Assembly (NCBI RefSeq): GCF_963929015.1
Contig: NZ_CAWVHE010000003.1
Span: forward strand, 544,975-608,974
Direction of reading: 5' to 3'
DNA length: 64,000 nt
From: Merdimonas sp963929015
GTDB taxonomy: Bacteria; Bacillota; Clostridia; Lachnospirales; Lachnospiraceae
Made by a program: the position numbers and the translations under genes. This document shows, piece by piece, positions 6,223-14,525 of this stretch; positions within the stretch are counted from its first letter, which is position 1; each line of letters begins with the position of its first letter. Under the pieces are notes generated by a model. That model ran no database searches and was not told the DNA's origin. It was given only the letters and a program-made list of their open reading frames with translations.

Positions 6223-7167
6223 ATGAGCAGTAAGATCACTATTATTGGAGCAGGAAGTGTGGGGGCAACAATCGCCTATAAACTGTCGGGAGAGGACATT
6301 GCGTCGGAACTGGTCCTCATTGACATCAATAAGGAAAAAGTGGAAGGGGAAGTGATGGATATTAAGCAGGGTACCTGCTTCCGCAATCCGATTTCGATCA
6401 TAGCAGGAGATTATGAGGATGCGGCAGGATCCGATATTGTGATCATCACTTCCGGGATTGCCCGTAAGCCCGGCCAGACCAGGATCGAACTGACACAGAC
6501 GAACGTGAATATCATCAAAGAGATCACGCCGGAGATCGTGAAAGCGGCGCCGGATGCCATCTATATCATTGTCAGCAATCCAGTGGATATCCTGACCTAT
6601 GTGTTTACAAAGATCTCCGGTCTGCCGGAGAATCAGATCATCGGGTCGGGAACCATTCTGGATACGGCGCGTCTGCGTTACGGTCTGTCAGAGCATTTCC
6701 ATGTGGCACAGAAAAATATTCACGCTTATGTTTACGGAGAACACGGGGATTCCTCTTTTGTTCCGTGGAACAGCGCTGATATCGCCAGCATGAACCTGGA
6801 TGATTACTATCAGGTGATGAAGGATAAGGTAGATTTAAAAGAGCTGGATAAAGCGGGAATGGAAGAATATGTGCACAAGTCCGGCGGCCAGGTGATCGCC
6901 AAGAAGGGAGCCACTTTCTACGCCGTGTCTGTTGCAGTCTGTGAACTTTGTAATCTGATCCTTGCGGCATCCGATTCTGTAGCAACTGTTTCCAGCATGA
7001 TGCATGGCGAGTACGGGATTGAGGATGTGGCATTAAGTACGCTGACCCTGGTAGGACCAAAAGGCGTGCAGGGACGGATCCCGATCCACCTGACAGAGGA
7101 AGAGGTAGAGAGACTGCAGGCCAGCGCCAAGGTATTAAAAGATGTGATCGCTCAGATTGAGATATAA
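6223..7167 (+). CDS. mdh: LDH/MDH-family dehydrogenase, probably malate dehydrogenase
   Basis: The NAD-binding start GAGSVGATIAY, catalytic histidine in GEHGDSS (H174) and the DTAR pair (D147, R150) place this 314-residue protein in the lactate/malate dehydrogenase family. Overall it resembles bacterial L-lactate dehydrogenase, and many annotators would call it so. However, the specificity position (LDH residue 102, glutamine in lactate enzymes) is arginine here: the loop reads ARKPGQTR, with R81 as in malate dehydrogenases. Fumarase and fumarate reductase lie downstream in the same direction, so oxaloacetate to malate is the better-supported reaction. ATG 6223 is chosen for its GGAAAGGA site; the upstream extension lies in the promoter. 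Substrate preference remains an inference. Confidence 0.7.
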   Translation: MSSKITIIGAGSVGATIAYKLSGEDIASELVLIDINKEKVEGEVMDIKQGTCFRNPISIIAGDYEDAAGSDIVIITSGIARKPGQTRIELTQTNVNIIKEITPEIVKAAPDAIYIIVSNPVDILTYVFTKISGLPENQIIGSGTILDTARLRYGLSEHFHVAQKNIHAYVYGEHGDSSFVPWNSADIASMNLDDYYQVMKDKVDLKELDKAGMEEYVHKSGGQVIAKKGATFYAVSVAVCELCNLILAASDSVATVSSMMHGEYGIEDVALSTLTLVGPKGVQGRIPIHLTEEEVERLQASAKVLKDVIAQIEI

Positions 7168-7186
7168 GAAATGAGGAGGAAACGCT

Positions 7187-7984
7187 ATGAAATACAGCTA
7201 TTACCCCGGCTGTACGCTGAAAAATAAAGCCGAAGACCTGGACGCTTACGCCCGGGCTTCGGCCAAAGTTTTGGGCTTTGAACTGGAAGAACTGGAAGAA
7301 TGGCAGTGCTGCGGCGGCGTGTACCCTCTGGGGAACGATGAGATCGCCACAAAACTTGCCTCTGTCCGGGCTCTGCATGCGGCCAGGGAAAAAGGGCAGG
7401 AACTGGTCACTCTGTGTTCCGCCTGTCACCATGTGTTAAAAAGAGTCAATGACGACATGAAAAATGTAGAGGATATCCGTACCAGGGCTAACAACTATCT
7501 GGATCTTTCCACGCCCTATGAGGGAGAGACCACAGTCCTGCATTTTCTGGAGGTTTTAAGGGACCGGATCGGTTTCGATAAAGTAAAAGAAAAGGTGGTT
7601 AATCCTCTGACAGGAAAGAAGATCGGCGCCTACTATGGATGTCTGCTCCTTCGCCCGGGAAAGATCCTGTCTTTTGACAATCCGGAGAATCCGAAGATCA
7701 TGGAGGACTTTATCCGGGCCATCGGCGCAGAGCCGGTGATCTATCCTTACCGCAACGAGTGCTGCGGAGGGTATATTTCCTTAAAAGAAAAGGAAATGTC
7801 TAAGAACATGTGTCAGAAGATCGAAGAGAGCGCGGAAGGATTTGGCGCGGATATGCTGATCACCGCCTGTCCTTTATGTATGTATAATCTGAATAAAAAT
7901 ACCAGTACCGATCTGCCGGTTTATTATTTTACCGAACTTCTGGCAGAGGCTCTGGGTGTGAAAGATGAGGTGAAGAAGGCATGA
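7187..7984 (+). CDS. hdrB: Heterodisulfide reductase subunit B-like protein
   Basis: This 265-residue protein contains two CCG domains: the first has PGC near residue 9, CCGG near 42 and CSACHH near 84, and the second has YYGC near 150, CCGG near 192 and CPLC near 224. In methanogens this subunit binds the non-cubane 4Fe-4S clusters that reduce the CoM-S-S-CoB disulfide. In bacteria without those cofactors the natural substrate is unknown. It starts 19 bases after the dehydrogenase and its stop overlaps the hdrC start, so all are in one operon. It is probably the site where the high-potential electrons leave the complex. Confidence 0.9.
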   Translation: MKYSYYPGCTLKNKAEDLDAYARASAKVLGFELEELEEWQCCGGVYPLGNDEIATKLASVRALHAAREKGQELVTLCSACHHVLKRVNDDMKNVEDIRTRANNYLDLSTPYEGETTVLHFLEVLRDRIGFDKVKEKVVNPLTGKKIGAYYGCLLLRPGKILSFDNPENPKIMEDFIRAIGAEPVIYPYRNECCGGYISLKEKEMSKNMCQKIEESAEGFGADMLITACPLCMYNLNKNTSTDLPVYYFTELLAEALGVKDEVKKA

Positions 7985-8370
7985 CAGACAAGAAAAAACA
8001 GGCGGAACTGATCCGGGAGATCAGCGGCGTCAATCCTTTGAAATGTATGAAGTGCGGCAAATGTTCTGCTACATGCCCATCCTATAATGAGATGGACATC
8101 AAGCCTCATCAGTTCGTGTCCTATGTGATTAATGAAGATATTGAATCGCTGGTAAAATCCAGATCCTTATGGAAATGTCTGTCCTGCTTTGCCTGTGTAC
8201 AGCGGTGTCCCCGGGACGTAAAGCCGGGAAAACTCATCGACGCGGCAAGACAGATCGTAGAGCGGCAAAGGGGCGGGGACTACTTAAGTCCGGACGAGAT
8301 CCCGGAACTGCTGGATCCGGAGATCCCGCAGCAGTTATTAGTCAGTGCATTCAGAAGGTACAGGAGGTGA
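7981..8370 (+). CDS. hdrC: Heterodisulfide reductase subunit C-like 4Fe-4S protein
   Basis: The 129-residue product has two classical cluster motifs, CMKCGKCSATCP and CLSCFACVQRCP, in the spacing usual for HdrC. It overlaps the hdrB stop by four bases (ATGA). HdrC wires electrons between HdrA and HdrB. The length is somewhat short but both clusters are complete. The stop is embedded in the ribosome binding site of hdrA, so expression of the three subunits is likely coupled. Confidence 0.9.
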   Translation: MTDKKKQAELIREISGVNPLKCMKCGKCSATCPSYNEMDIKPHQFVSYVINEDIESLVKSRSLWKCLSCFACVQRCPRDVKPGKLIDAARQIVERQRGGDYLSPDEIPELLDPEIPQQLLVSAFRRYRR

Positions 8371-8376
8371 TGGAAG

Positions 8377-10365
8377 GTGCTTAGGATCGGCGTATTCGTC
8401 TGCCACTGCGGTTCTAATATTGCCGCAACGGTAGATGTAAAAAAAGTAGTAGAGATGGCTCTGCATGAGCCGGGCGTGGTCCACGCGGAAGATTATCAGT
8501 ATATGTGTTCCGAAGCCGGGCAGGAGAAAATCCGGGCGGCTATTCAGGAGAAGCACTTAAGCGGCATCGTGGTATGCTCCTGTTCTCCGCGGATGCATGA
8601 GAATACCTTCCGGAATGCGGCAGAGCGGGCAGGATTAAACCCTTATATGGTAGAGATTGCCAACATCCGGGAGCACTGTTCCTGGATCCATAAGGATATG
8701 GAAGAGGCTACCGAGAAGGCTGTGATCCTGATGCGTGCGGCTGTGGCCAAAGTGAATTTGAATACACCGCTTCAGCCGGGAGAGAGCCGGGTGACCAAGC
8801 GGGCCCTGGTGATCGGCGGCGGGATCGCCGGCATCCAGACGGCGCTGGATATCGCGGACGCGGGGTATCCGGTGGATATCGTGGAGAAGACCCCCAGTAT
8901 CGGCGGAAGAATGTCTCAGCTTGACAAGACCTTTCCAACCCTGGACTGTTCGGCCTGTATCCTGACCCCGAAGATGGTGGAGGCCAACGCGCATCCCAAT
9001 ATCAACATCTATACCTACAGTGAAGTAGAGAAAGTTTCCGGGTTTGTGGGAGATTTCACGGTGGACATCCGCAAGAAGGCAAGAAGCGTGGATATGAGCA
9101 AATGTACCGGCTGCGGCGTCTGTCAGGAAAAATGTCCCAGCAAGAAGACGCCCAGCGAATTTAACCGGGGGTTAAATAACCGGAGCGCCATCTATACTCC
9201 GTTTGCCCAGGCCATCCCCAATGTGCCGGTGATCGACCGGGAGGCCTGTATCAAGTTTAAGACCGGAAAATGCGGGATCTGCTCCAAGGTGTGCCAGGCA
9301 GGCGCCATCGACTATGAGCAGAAGGATGAGATCATTACCGAGAAATATGGCGCCATCGTGGTGGCTACCGGATTCGACATGATCAAGCTGGACGACTATG
9401 ACGAGTATGCCTACAGCCAGAGCAAGGATGTGATCACTTCCCTGGAACTGGAGCGGATCATGAACGCGGCAGGTCCAACCGGAGGTCATCTGGAACGGCT
9501 CTCTGACGGGAAGGCGCCCAAAGAGATCGTGTTCATCCAGTGCGTGGGAAGCCGGTGCGCCGATAACCGCGGCAAGAGTTATTGTTCCAAGATCTGCTGC
9601 ATGTATACCGCCAAGCACGCCATGCTGATCCGGGATAAGTATCCGGATGTAAATGTAACCGTATTCTATATCGATGTGCGGACTCCGGGCAAGAACTTTG
9701 ATGAGTTCTACCGCCGGGCCGTGGAAGAATACGGTGTGAACTATATCAAAGGACAGGTGGGCAAAGTCATTCCCCAGCCAGACGGAAAGCTTCTGGTGCA
9801 GGGAGCGGATCTGCTGGACAACAAGCAGATCTTAAAGGAAGCGGATATGGTAGTCCTGGCGGCGGCCATTGAGCCAAACCCGGATGTGCGCAAAATCGCC
9901 ACCATGCTCACTGCCAGCATTGACACCAATAATTTCCTGACCGAAGCCCATGCCAAGCTTCGTCCGGTAGAGTCCCCCACAGCGGGAGTCTTCCTCTCCG
10001 GCGTGTGCCAGGGGCCCAAAGATATTCCGGAGACGGTATCCCAGGCTGGAGCGGCGGCTGTAAAGGCCATCGGACTTCTGGCCAAGGATAAGCTTCTGAC
10101 CAACCCCTGTACAGCCCATTCCGATGAGCTGCTGTGCAACGGTTGTTCCCAGTGTGCCAATGTGTGTCCTTACGGAGCCATTACCTATGAAGAGAAGGAA
10201 GTCAATGACCACGGGATCCGGGAAGTACGGCGCATTGCTGTGGTCAACGAAGCTCTCTGCCAGGGCTGCGGCGCCTGCACGGTTACCTGTCCTTCCGGCG
10301 CTATGGACCTGAAGGGATTTTCCAACAGACAGATTTTAGCGGAGGTGGATGCTATATGTCGATAG
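8377..10365 (+). CDS. hdrA: Heterodisulfide reductase subunit A-like bifurcating flavoprotein
   Basis: This 662-residue protein begins at GTG 8377, nine bases after AGGAGG. It carries an N-terminal domain with cysteines (VCHCGSN, CSCSPRMHE), a FAD-binding GGGIAGI motif near residue 147, the HdrA-specific LDCSACILTPKM segment, a ferredoxin-type CTGCGVCQEKCP site, a second CGICSKVC site and two C-terminal 4Fe-4S motifs (CNGCSQCANVCP, CQGCGACTVTCP). HdrA is the subunit that splits electron pairs at its flavin, sending one to ferredoxin and one through HdrC and HdrB. The presence of the C-terminal ferredoxin insert supports ferredoxin as a partner. Confidence 0.92.
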   Translation: MLRIGVFVCHCGSNIAATVDVKKVVEMALHEPGVVHAEDYQYMCSEAGQEKIRAAIQEKHLSGIVVCSCSPRMHENTFRNAAERAGLNPYMVEIANIREHCSWIHKDMEEATEKAVILMRAAVAKVNLNTPLQPGESRVTKRALVIGGGIAGIQTALDIADAGYPVDIVEKTPSIGGRMSQLDKTFPTLDCSACILTPKMVEANAHPNINIYTYSEVEKVSGFVGDFTVDIRKKARSVDMSKCTGCGVCQEKCPSKKTPSEFNRGLNNRSAIYTPFAQAIPNVPVIDREACIKFKTGKCGICSKVCQAGAIDYEQKDEIITEKYGAIVVATGFDMIKLDDYDEYAYSQSKDVITSLELERIMNAAGPTGGHLERLSDGKAPKEIVFIQCVGSRCADNRGKSYCSKICCMYTAKHAMLIRDKYPDVNVTVFYIDVRTPGKNFDEFYRRAVEEYGVNYIKGQVGKVIPQPDGKLLVQGADLLDNKQILKEADMVVLAAAIEPNPDVRKIATMLTASIDTNNFLTEAHAKLRPVESPTAGVFLSGVCQGPKDIPETVSQAGAAAVKAIGLLAKDKLLTNPCTAHSDELLCNGCSQCANVCPYGAITYEEKEVNDHGIREVRRIAVVNEALCQGCGACTVTCPSGAMDLKGFSNRQILAEVDAICR

Positions 10366-10802
10366 AAGCAAGAGAAGAATTTAAGCCTAAGATCGTGGCG
10401 TTTTGCTGTAACTGGTGCAGCTACGCCGGCGCGGATCTGGCAGGAAGCAGCCGTCTTTCTTACTCCGCAGATGTAAAGATCATCCGTGTTCCCTGTTCCT
10501 GCCGGGTAAATCCCATGTTTATCTTAAGAGCATTTGAAAGAGGGGCGGACGGAGTGATCATCTGCGGATGCCATCCCGGCGACTGCCACTATACCTCAGG
10601 AAACTATTATGCAAGGCGGAGAATGACTCTTCTTTTCTCCATGCTGGACTTTATCGGCGTGGAGAACGGACGGACCCGGGTGGAATGGGTATCCGCGGCA
10701 GAAGGTGTGAAATTCTCCCAGACCATGCATGAGTTTGTAGACAAGATCACATCCCTTGGGAAAAACGTAAGATTGGAGGATTTAAGATGCAGGAAATCGT
10801 AA
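10356..10802 (+). CDS. MvhD/FlxD-like iron-sulfur linker protein
   Basis: The 148-residue protein has the MvhD pattern of cysteines: FCCNWCSYAGAD at the N-terminus, PCSCRVNP in the middle and GCHPGDCHY further on. MvhD carries a 2Fe-2S cluster and passes electrons from a hydrogenase or an NADH module to HdrA. It overlaps hdrA by ten bases and the next gene by sixteen. No hydrogenase large subunit is nearby, so here it most likely links to the Flx-type NAD(P)H module downstream. Confidence 0.9.
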   Translation: MSIEAREEFKPKIVAFCCNWCSYAGADLAGSSRLSYSADVKIIRVPCSCRVNPMFILRAFERGADGVIICGCHPGDCHYTSGNYYARRRMTLLFSMLDFIGVENGRTRVEWVSAAEGVKFSQTMHEFVDKITSLGKNVRLEDLRCRKS

Positions 10803-11761
10803 ATCGGGCAAAAGAACTCCTGGCCGACGGAACCGTAAAACGGGTGCTGGGATGGAAAGCCGGCGACCTGCCTTATAATCCGGAGCCGGCATATTTTGAG
10901 AAAGAAGAAGACCTGGAAGAATTCGTATATAACGGATTCTGCGGGGCAAATTTAAGCAAATACATGATCGAGGCCTCTAAGATGGAGGGAAAGACTCTGG
11001 TATTCTTAAAGCCCTGTGACACCTACAGCTTCCAGCAGCTGATGAAAGAACACCGGGTAGACCGGGAGAAAGCCTATATCATCGGCGTGGGCTGCAAGGG
11101 CAAGCTGGACATTGAGAAGATCCGCAAGATGGGGATCAAAGGGATCAAAAGCATCGCAGGAGCCAAACTTGAGGATGCGGCCGAGACCCTGACCTTTGAG
11201 ACCCTTTACGGAGAGAAGGAAGTTCCCTACAAGGACGCCATGCTGGAGCGGTGTCACGTCTGTAAGGGCAAGGATCACATGATCTTCGACGAGATCATCG
11301 GGGAGTCCAAAGAGACCAAAGACGGGGACCGGTTCGCGGAAGTAGAGCGGATCGAGGCCATGAGCCCGGAAGAAAAATTCGCCTTTTTCCAGAAGGAACT
11401 GAGCAAATGTATCCGTTGCAATGCCTGCCGGAATGTTTGCCCGGCCTGCAGCTGCCGCAAATGTGTCTTTGACAGCAACAAGTTTGACAGCGCCCAGAAG
11501 GCCAACGTGGATTCCTTTGAGGAAAAGATGTTCCACATCATCCGGGCCTTCCATGTGGCGGGACGGTGTACCGACTGCGGTGAGTGCAGCCGGGTATGCC
11601 CGCAGGGGATTCCCCTTCATCTTTTCAACCGGAAGTTCATCAAAGACATTGACGAACTGTACGGAGAGTATCAGGCGGGCGCAGACCTTGAGGAGAGAGG
11701 CCCCCTGACCAGTTACCAGTTGGACGACGCAGAGCCTGGGATCGTGGCGGAAAGGAGTTAA
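10787..11761 (+). CDS. 4Fe-4S dicluster protein of the Flx/Hdr cluster (FlxC-like)
   Basis: This 324-residue protein has an N-terminal alpha/beta domain with scattered cysteines (NGFCGANL, KPCDTYSF, GVGCKG), a CHVCKG pair in the middle and two 4Fe-4S motifs in the C-terminal half (CIRCNACRNVCP, CTDCGECSRVCP). An extra cysteine group (ACSCRKC) follows the first. The N-terminal half has some likeness to F420-reducing hydrogenase beta-type proteins. It lies between the MvhD-like gene and two genes matching the sulfhydrogenase-type beta and gamma proteins, which suggests FlxC of a FlxABCD set. Assignment to a particular Flx letter is tentative. Confidence 0.75.
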   Translation: MQEIVNRAKELLADGTVKRVLGWKAGDLPYNPEPAYFEKEEDLEEFVYNGFCGANLSKYMIEASKMEGKTLVFLKPCDTYSFQQLMKEHRVDREKAYIIGVGCKGKLDIEKIRKMGIKGIKSIAGAKLEDAAETLTFETLYGEKEVPYKDAMLERCHVCKGKDHMIFDEIIGESKETKDGDRFAEVERIEAMSPEEKFAFFQKELSKCIRCNACRNVCPACSCRKCVFDSNKFDSAQKANVDSFEEKMFHIIRAFHVAGRCTDCGECSRVCPQGIPLHLFNRKFIKDIDELYGEYQAGADLEERGPLTSYQLDDAEPGIVAERS

Positions 11762-11764
11762 GGC

Positions 11765-12811
11765 ATGTATAAGATAAAACGAGAAGATCTGCCTGCATTA
11801 TTCCAGAAGATCGCCGCAGATCAGGAATTATATCTGCCGGTCCGCACCGCAGATCAGACCAATTTCGGCGTGTGGAGAGAAGAGGCAGAGGTGGATCTTG
11901 ACACTTTGAAGACTGTGAAGTCTCCCAAGGATGTGTTCTTTCCCCAGAGCGAGACTCTGTATACCTGTTACCGGGAGGGAAAGAAGTTAAGCGTAGAACC
12001 GGAGACCCTGAAAGAGCAGGATTTCGTGGTGTTTGGCATGAAAGCCTGCGACATAAAAGGAGTAGAGGTGCTGGACCGGGTATTCCTTTCGGATCCTATT
12101 GACACCTTCTACGCTGCAAGAAGAGACCACGGCACCATTGTTGCCCTGGCCTGTCATGAGCCGGAAGAGACCTGCTTCTGCAAGGTGTTCGGCGTGGACG
12201 CGGCCCATCCGGCGGCAGACGTGGCAGCCTGGATGGTGGAGGACACCCTGTACTGGAAGCCGGAGACGGAAAAAGGACAGAAGCTGACGGAAAATCTGGC
12301 AGACCTCCTGGAAAAAGCAGAGGATGCCGGAAGCGAAACGGCAGTGGCAGAAGAAGAGGAGAAGATCCGCTCTATCATCGAAGAACTTCCCTACTCCCAT
12401 CTTTCCCTGGAAGGATGGAACGGGGATGTGCTGATGGAGAGGTTTGAGTCGCCTCTGTGGGAGGAACTCTACAAACCCTGCCTGGCCTGCGGCACCTGTA
12501 CTTTCGTGTGCCCTACCTGCCAGTGCTACGACATCAAGGACTATGATACCGGACACGGGGTACAGCGCTACCGATGCTGGGATTCCTGCATGTATTCGGA
12601 TTTCACTATGATGGCCCACGGCAATAACCGGACCAGCCAGAAGGAACGGTTCCGCCAGCGGTTCATGCACAAGCTGGTGTATTTCCCGGCCAACAATGAC
12701 GGGATGTACTCCTGCGTAGGCTGCGGCCGGTGCGTGGAGAAATGTCCGGCGTCCCTGAATATTGTGAAGGTGATAAAAGCATTTCAGGAAAAGGAGGGGG
12801 CAAAGGCATGA
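11765..12811 (+). CDS. 4Fe-4S dicluster protein, sulfhydrogenase beta/FlxB-like
   Basis: The 348-residue protein resembles the beta subunit of sulfhydrogenases and anaerobic sulfite reductase subunit A. It has an N-terminal domain with a KACDIKG motif near residue 97, an ETCFCKVFG segment, then two 4Fe-4S sites (CLACGTCTFVCPTCQC and CVGCGRCVEKCP) near the C-terminus. Such proteins bridge an NAD(P)H-FAD subunit and the rest of a redox complex. An acidic stretch at residues 185-205 looks like a flexible linker. Its stop overlaps the FlxA-like start (ATGA), as expected for partners. Confidence 0.8.
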   Translation: MYKIKREDLPALFQKIAADQELYLPVRTADQTNFGVWREEAEVDLDTLKTVKSPKDVFFPQSETLYTCYREGKKLSVEPETLKEQDFVVFGMKACDIKGVEVLDRVFLSDPIDTFYAARRDHGTIVALACHEPEETCFCKVFGVDAAHPAADVAAWMVEDTLYWKPETEKGQKLTENLADLLEKAEDAGSETAVAEEEEKIRSIIEELPYSHLSLEGWNGDVLMERFESPLWEELYKPCLACGTCTFVCPTCQCYDIKDYDTGHGVQRYRCWDSCMYSDFTMMAHGNNRTSQKERFRQRFMHKLVYFPANNDGMYSCVGCGRCVEKCPASLNIVKVIKAFQEKEGAKA

Positions 12812-13662
12812 GCGAATGTACCTGTCATAAGAATTATCAATTAGATACTTTGATCCCGCAGGTGGGAGTGATCACTGACATCCGGGAAGAAACGCCGGAT
12901 GTGAAGACCTTCCGGGTAAATGCGCCGGAAGGCGGAAAGCTTTTCGAGCATATGCCGGGCCAGTGCGCCATGCTGTGCGCCCCGGGGGTCAGCGAGGGAA
13001 TGTTTTCCATTACTTCCTCGCCTACCAATCGGGAATATCAGGAGTTCAGCATTAAGAAATGCGGCGTTCTCACCGATTATCTCCACAGCCTGGAAGTGGG
13101 AGACGAGATCACCGTGCGTGGTCCTTATGGAAACCACTTTCCGGTGGAAGATAAACTTCTGGGAAAGAATCTTCTCTTTATCGCCGGCGGCATCGGCCTT
13201 GCGCCCCTTCGGTCCGTGATCAACTACGTGCTGGATAACCGGGAGAAATACGGAACCGTGGACATCGTCTACGGATCCCGCTCCGCAGAAGACCTGGTGC
13301 AGTTAAAGGAGATCCAGGAAGTGTGGATGAAGGCAGAGGGCGTGAATGTCCACCTGACCATCGACCGGGAGGAAGAAGGCTGGGACGGTCACGTGGGATT
13401 TGTTCCCAACTACGTAAAAGAACTTGGCTTTGACGTAGACAAGACCGTGCTGGTGTGCGGACCGCCCATCATGATCAAATTCACTCTGGCAGGCCTGGAA
13501 GAACTGGGCTTCTCACGGGAGCAGGTCTACACCACCCTGGAACTTCGGATGAAGTGCGGCGTAGGCAAATGCGGAAGATGTAACATTGGATCAAAATATG
13601 TATGCAAAGACGGCCCCGTATTCCGCTGCGACGAGATCGACGAAATGCCAGACGAATACTAG
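12808..13662 (+). CDS. NAD(P)H-FAD oxidoreductase with 2Fe-2S site, FlxA-like
   Basis: The ATG at 12808 is four bases inside the previous gene and follows GGAGG; an in-frame upstream extension is rejected because it lies within that gene. The 284-residue product is a ferredoxin-NADP reductase-type fold: a FAD-binding barrel (MPGQCAMLC, FSITSSP), a nucleotide-binding half (FIAGGIGLAPLRS, VCGPPIMIK) and a C-terminal cysteine set (MKCGVGKCGRCNIG ... YVCKDGPVF) for a 2Fe-2S cluster. This is the likely entry point for NADH electrons into the Hdr complex. In Desulfovibrio flxA is the first gene; here the order is reversed. Confidence 0.85.
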   Translation: MSECTCHKNYQLDTLIPQVGVITDIREETPDVKTFRVNAPEGGKLFEHMPGQCAMLCAPGVSEGMFSITSSPTNREYQEFSIKKCGVLTDYLHSLEVGDEITVRGPYGNHFPVEDKLLGKNLLFIAGGIGLAPLRSVINYVLDNREKYGTVDIVYGSRSAEDLVQLKEIQEVWMKAEGVNVHLTIDREEEGWDGHVGFVPNYVKELGFDVDKTVLVCGPPIMIKFTLAGLEELGFSREQVYTTLELRMKCGVGKCGRCNIGSKYVCKDGPVFRCDEIDEMPDEY

Positions 13663-13668
13663 CCCCTT

Positions 13669-13811
13669 GGATCCGGCTGCGCAGGCAGGCGGATCCGGCA
13701 CTGGAGGATAAACAGGCCAACTTTATAGACATGTGAAACTCAACCGAGATGCAGCGTAAGCGAAATCGAGGTTGTAGCATAAAAGCGCCCAAAGGTTAAA
13801 CCTAGGGGCGC
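13669..13811 (+). ncRNA. Possible structured leader between flxA-like and frdB genes
   Basis: The 174-base gap holds three potential stems. GGATCCG (13669-13675) pairs with CGGATCC (13690-13696). CAACC (13741-13745) pairs with GGTTG (13770-13774), enclosing GC-GTAA-GC. GCGCCC (13785-13790) pairs with GGGCGC (13806-13811), with an inner AGG/CCT. None has a T-run, so they are not simple terminators. The frdB ribosome binding site follows 10 bases after the last stem. It may set the dosage of fumarate reductase or bind a ligand. No known riboswitch class was recognised. Confidence 0.35.
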
Positions 13812-13836
13812 GTCACCAGGAAAGGAACGAACACTC

Positions 13837-14511
13837 ATGGAAAACATGGTAAACGTATATTTTTTCGGAAAACGATACAGCGTCCCTGCTGACCTGACCA
13901 TTATGACGGCCATGGAATATGCAGGATATGAACTGAAACGGGGCTGCGGCTGCCGGCATGGTTTTTGCGGCGCCTGCGCCACCATTTACCGGATCAAGGG
14001 AAAGAATGAGTTAAAGACCGGGCTTGCCTGTCAGACCCAGGTGGAAGAGGGCATGTATGTGGCAAGCATTCCCTATTTCCCTACAGACAAGCGGACTTAT
14101 GACATAGAAGAGATCAGGCCTGAGCAGCGGATCATGATGGAGCTTTATCCGGAGATCTACAGCTGCATTGGCTGCAACGCCTGTACCAAGGCATGCACAC
14201 AGGACCTGAACGTAATGCAGTACATCGCCTACGCACAGCGGGGCGAGTTTGAGAAATGCGCGGAGGAATCCTTCGACTGTATCGGCTGCGGCTGTTGTTC
14301 CGTGCGCTGCCCGGCGGGGATCTCTCATCCCATGGTGGGGCTTCTGGCAAGACGTCTTACCGGGAAATACATTGCGCCTGAATCAGAGCATCTTACCAAC
14401 CGGGTGGAGGAGATCCACCACGGGGAGTATGATCAGCTGATCGAGCAGATCATGGAAAAGCCCATCGAAGAGATGCAGGAACTTTACAATAACAGAGAGA
14501 TTGAGAAATAG
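13837..14511 (+). CDS. frdB: Fumarate reductase iron-sulfur subunit (soluble type)
   Basis: This 224-residue protein has an N-terminal plant-ferredoxin-like domain with the 2Fe-2S cysteines (CGCRHGFCGAC ... LACQ) and two C-terminal cluster motifs (CIGCNACTKAC and CIGCGCCSVRCP). The arrangement matches the small subunits of succinate dehydrogenase/fumarate reductase and the front half of methanogen thiol:fumarate reductase TfrB. The HdrB-like half found in TfrB is absent here but is encoded by a separate gene upstream. No membrane anchor gene follows. It probably receives electrons from the Hdr/Flx complex and passes them to FrdA. Confidence 0.82.
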   Translation: MENMVNVYFFGKRYSVPADLTIMTAMEYAGYELKRGCGCRHGFCGACATIYRIKGKNELKTGLACQTQVEEGMYVASIPYFPTDKRTYDIEEIRPEQRIMMELYPEIYSCIGCNACTKACTQDLNVMQYIAYAQRGEFEKCAEESFDCIGCGCCSVRCPAGISHPMVGLLARRLTGKYIAPESEHLTNRVEEIHHGEYDQLIEQIMEKPIEEMQELYNNREIEK

Positions 14512-14525
14512 GAGGAGGGAAGACC

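Noticed and set aside
6223..7167. Plain L-lactate dehydrogenase
   Set aside because: The overall sequence fits, but arginine at the specificity position and the fumarase/fumarate reductase context favour malate; kept as an alternative.
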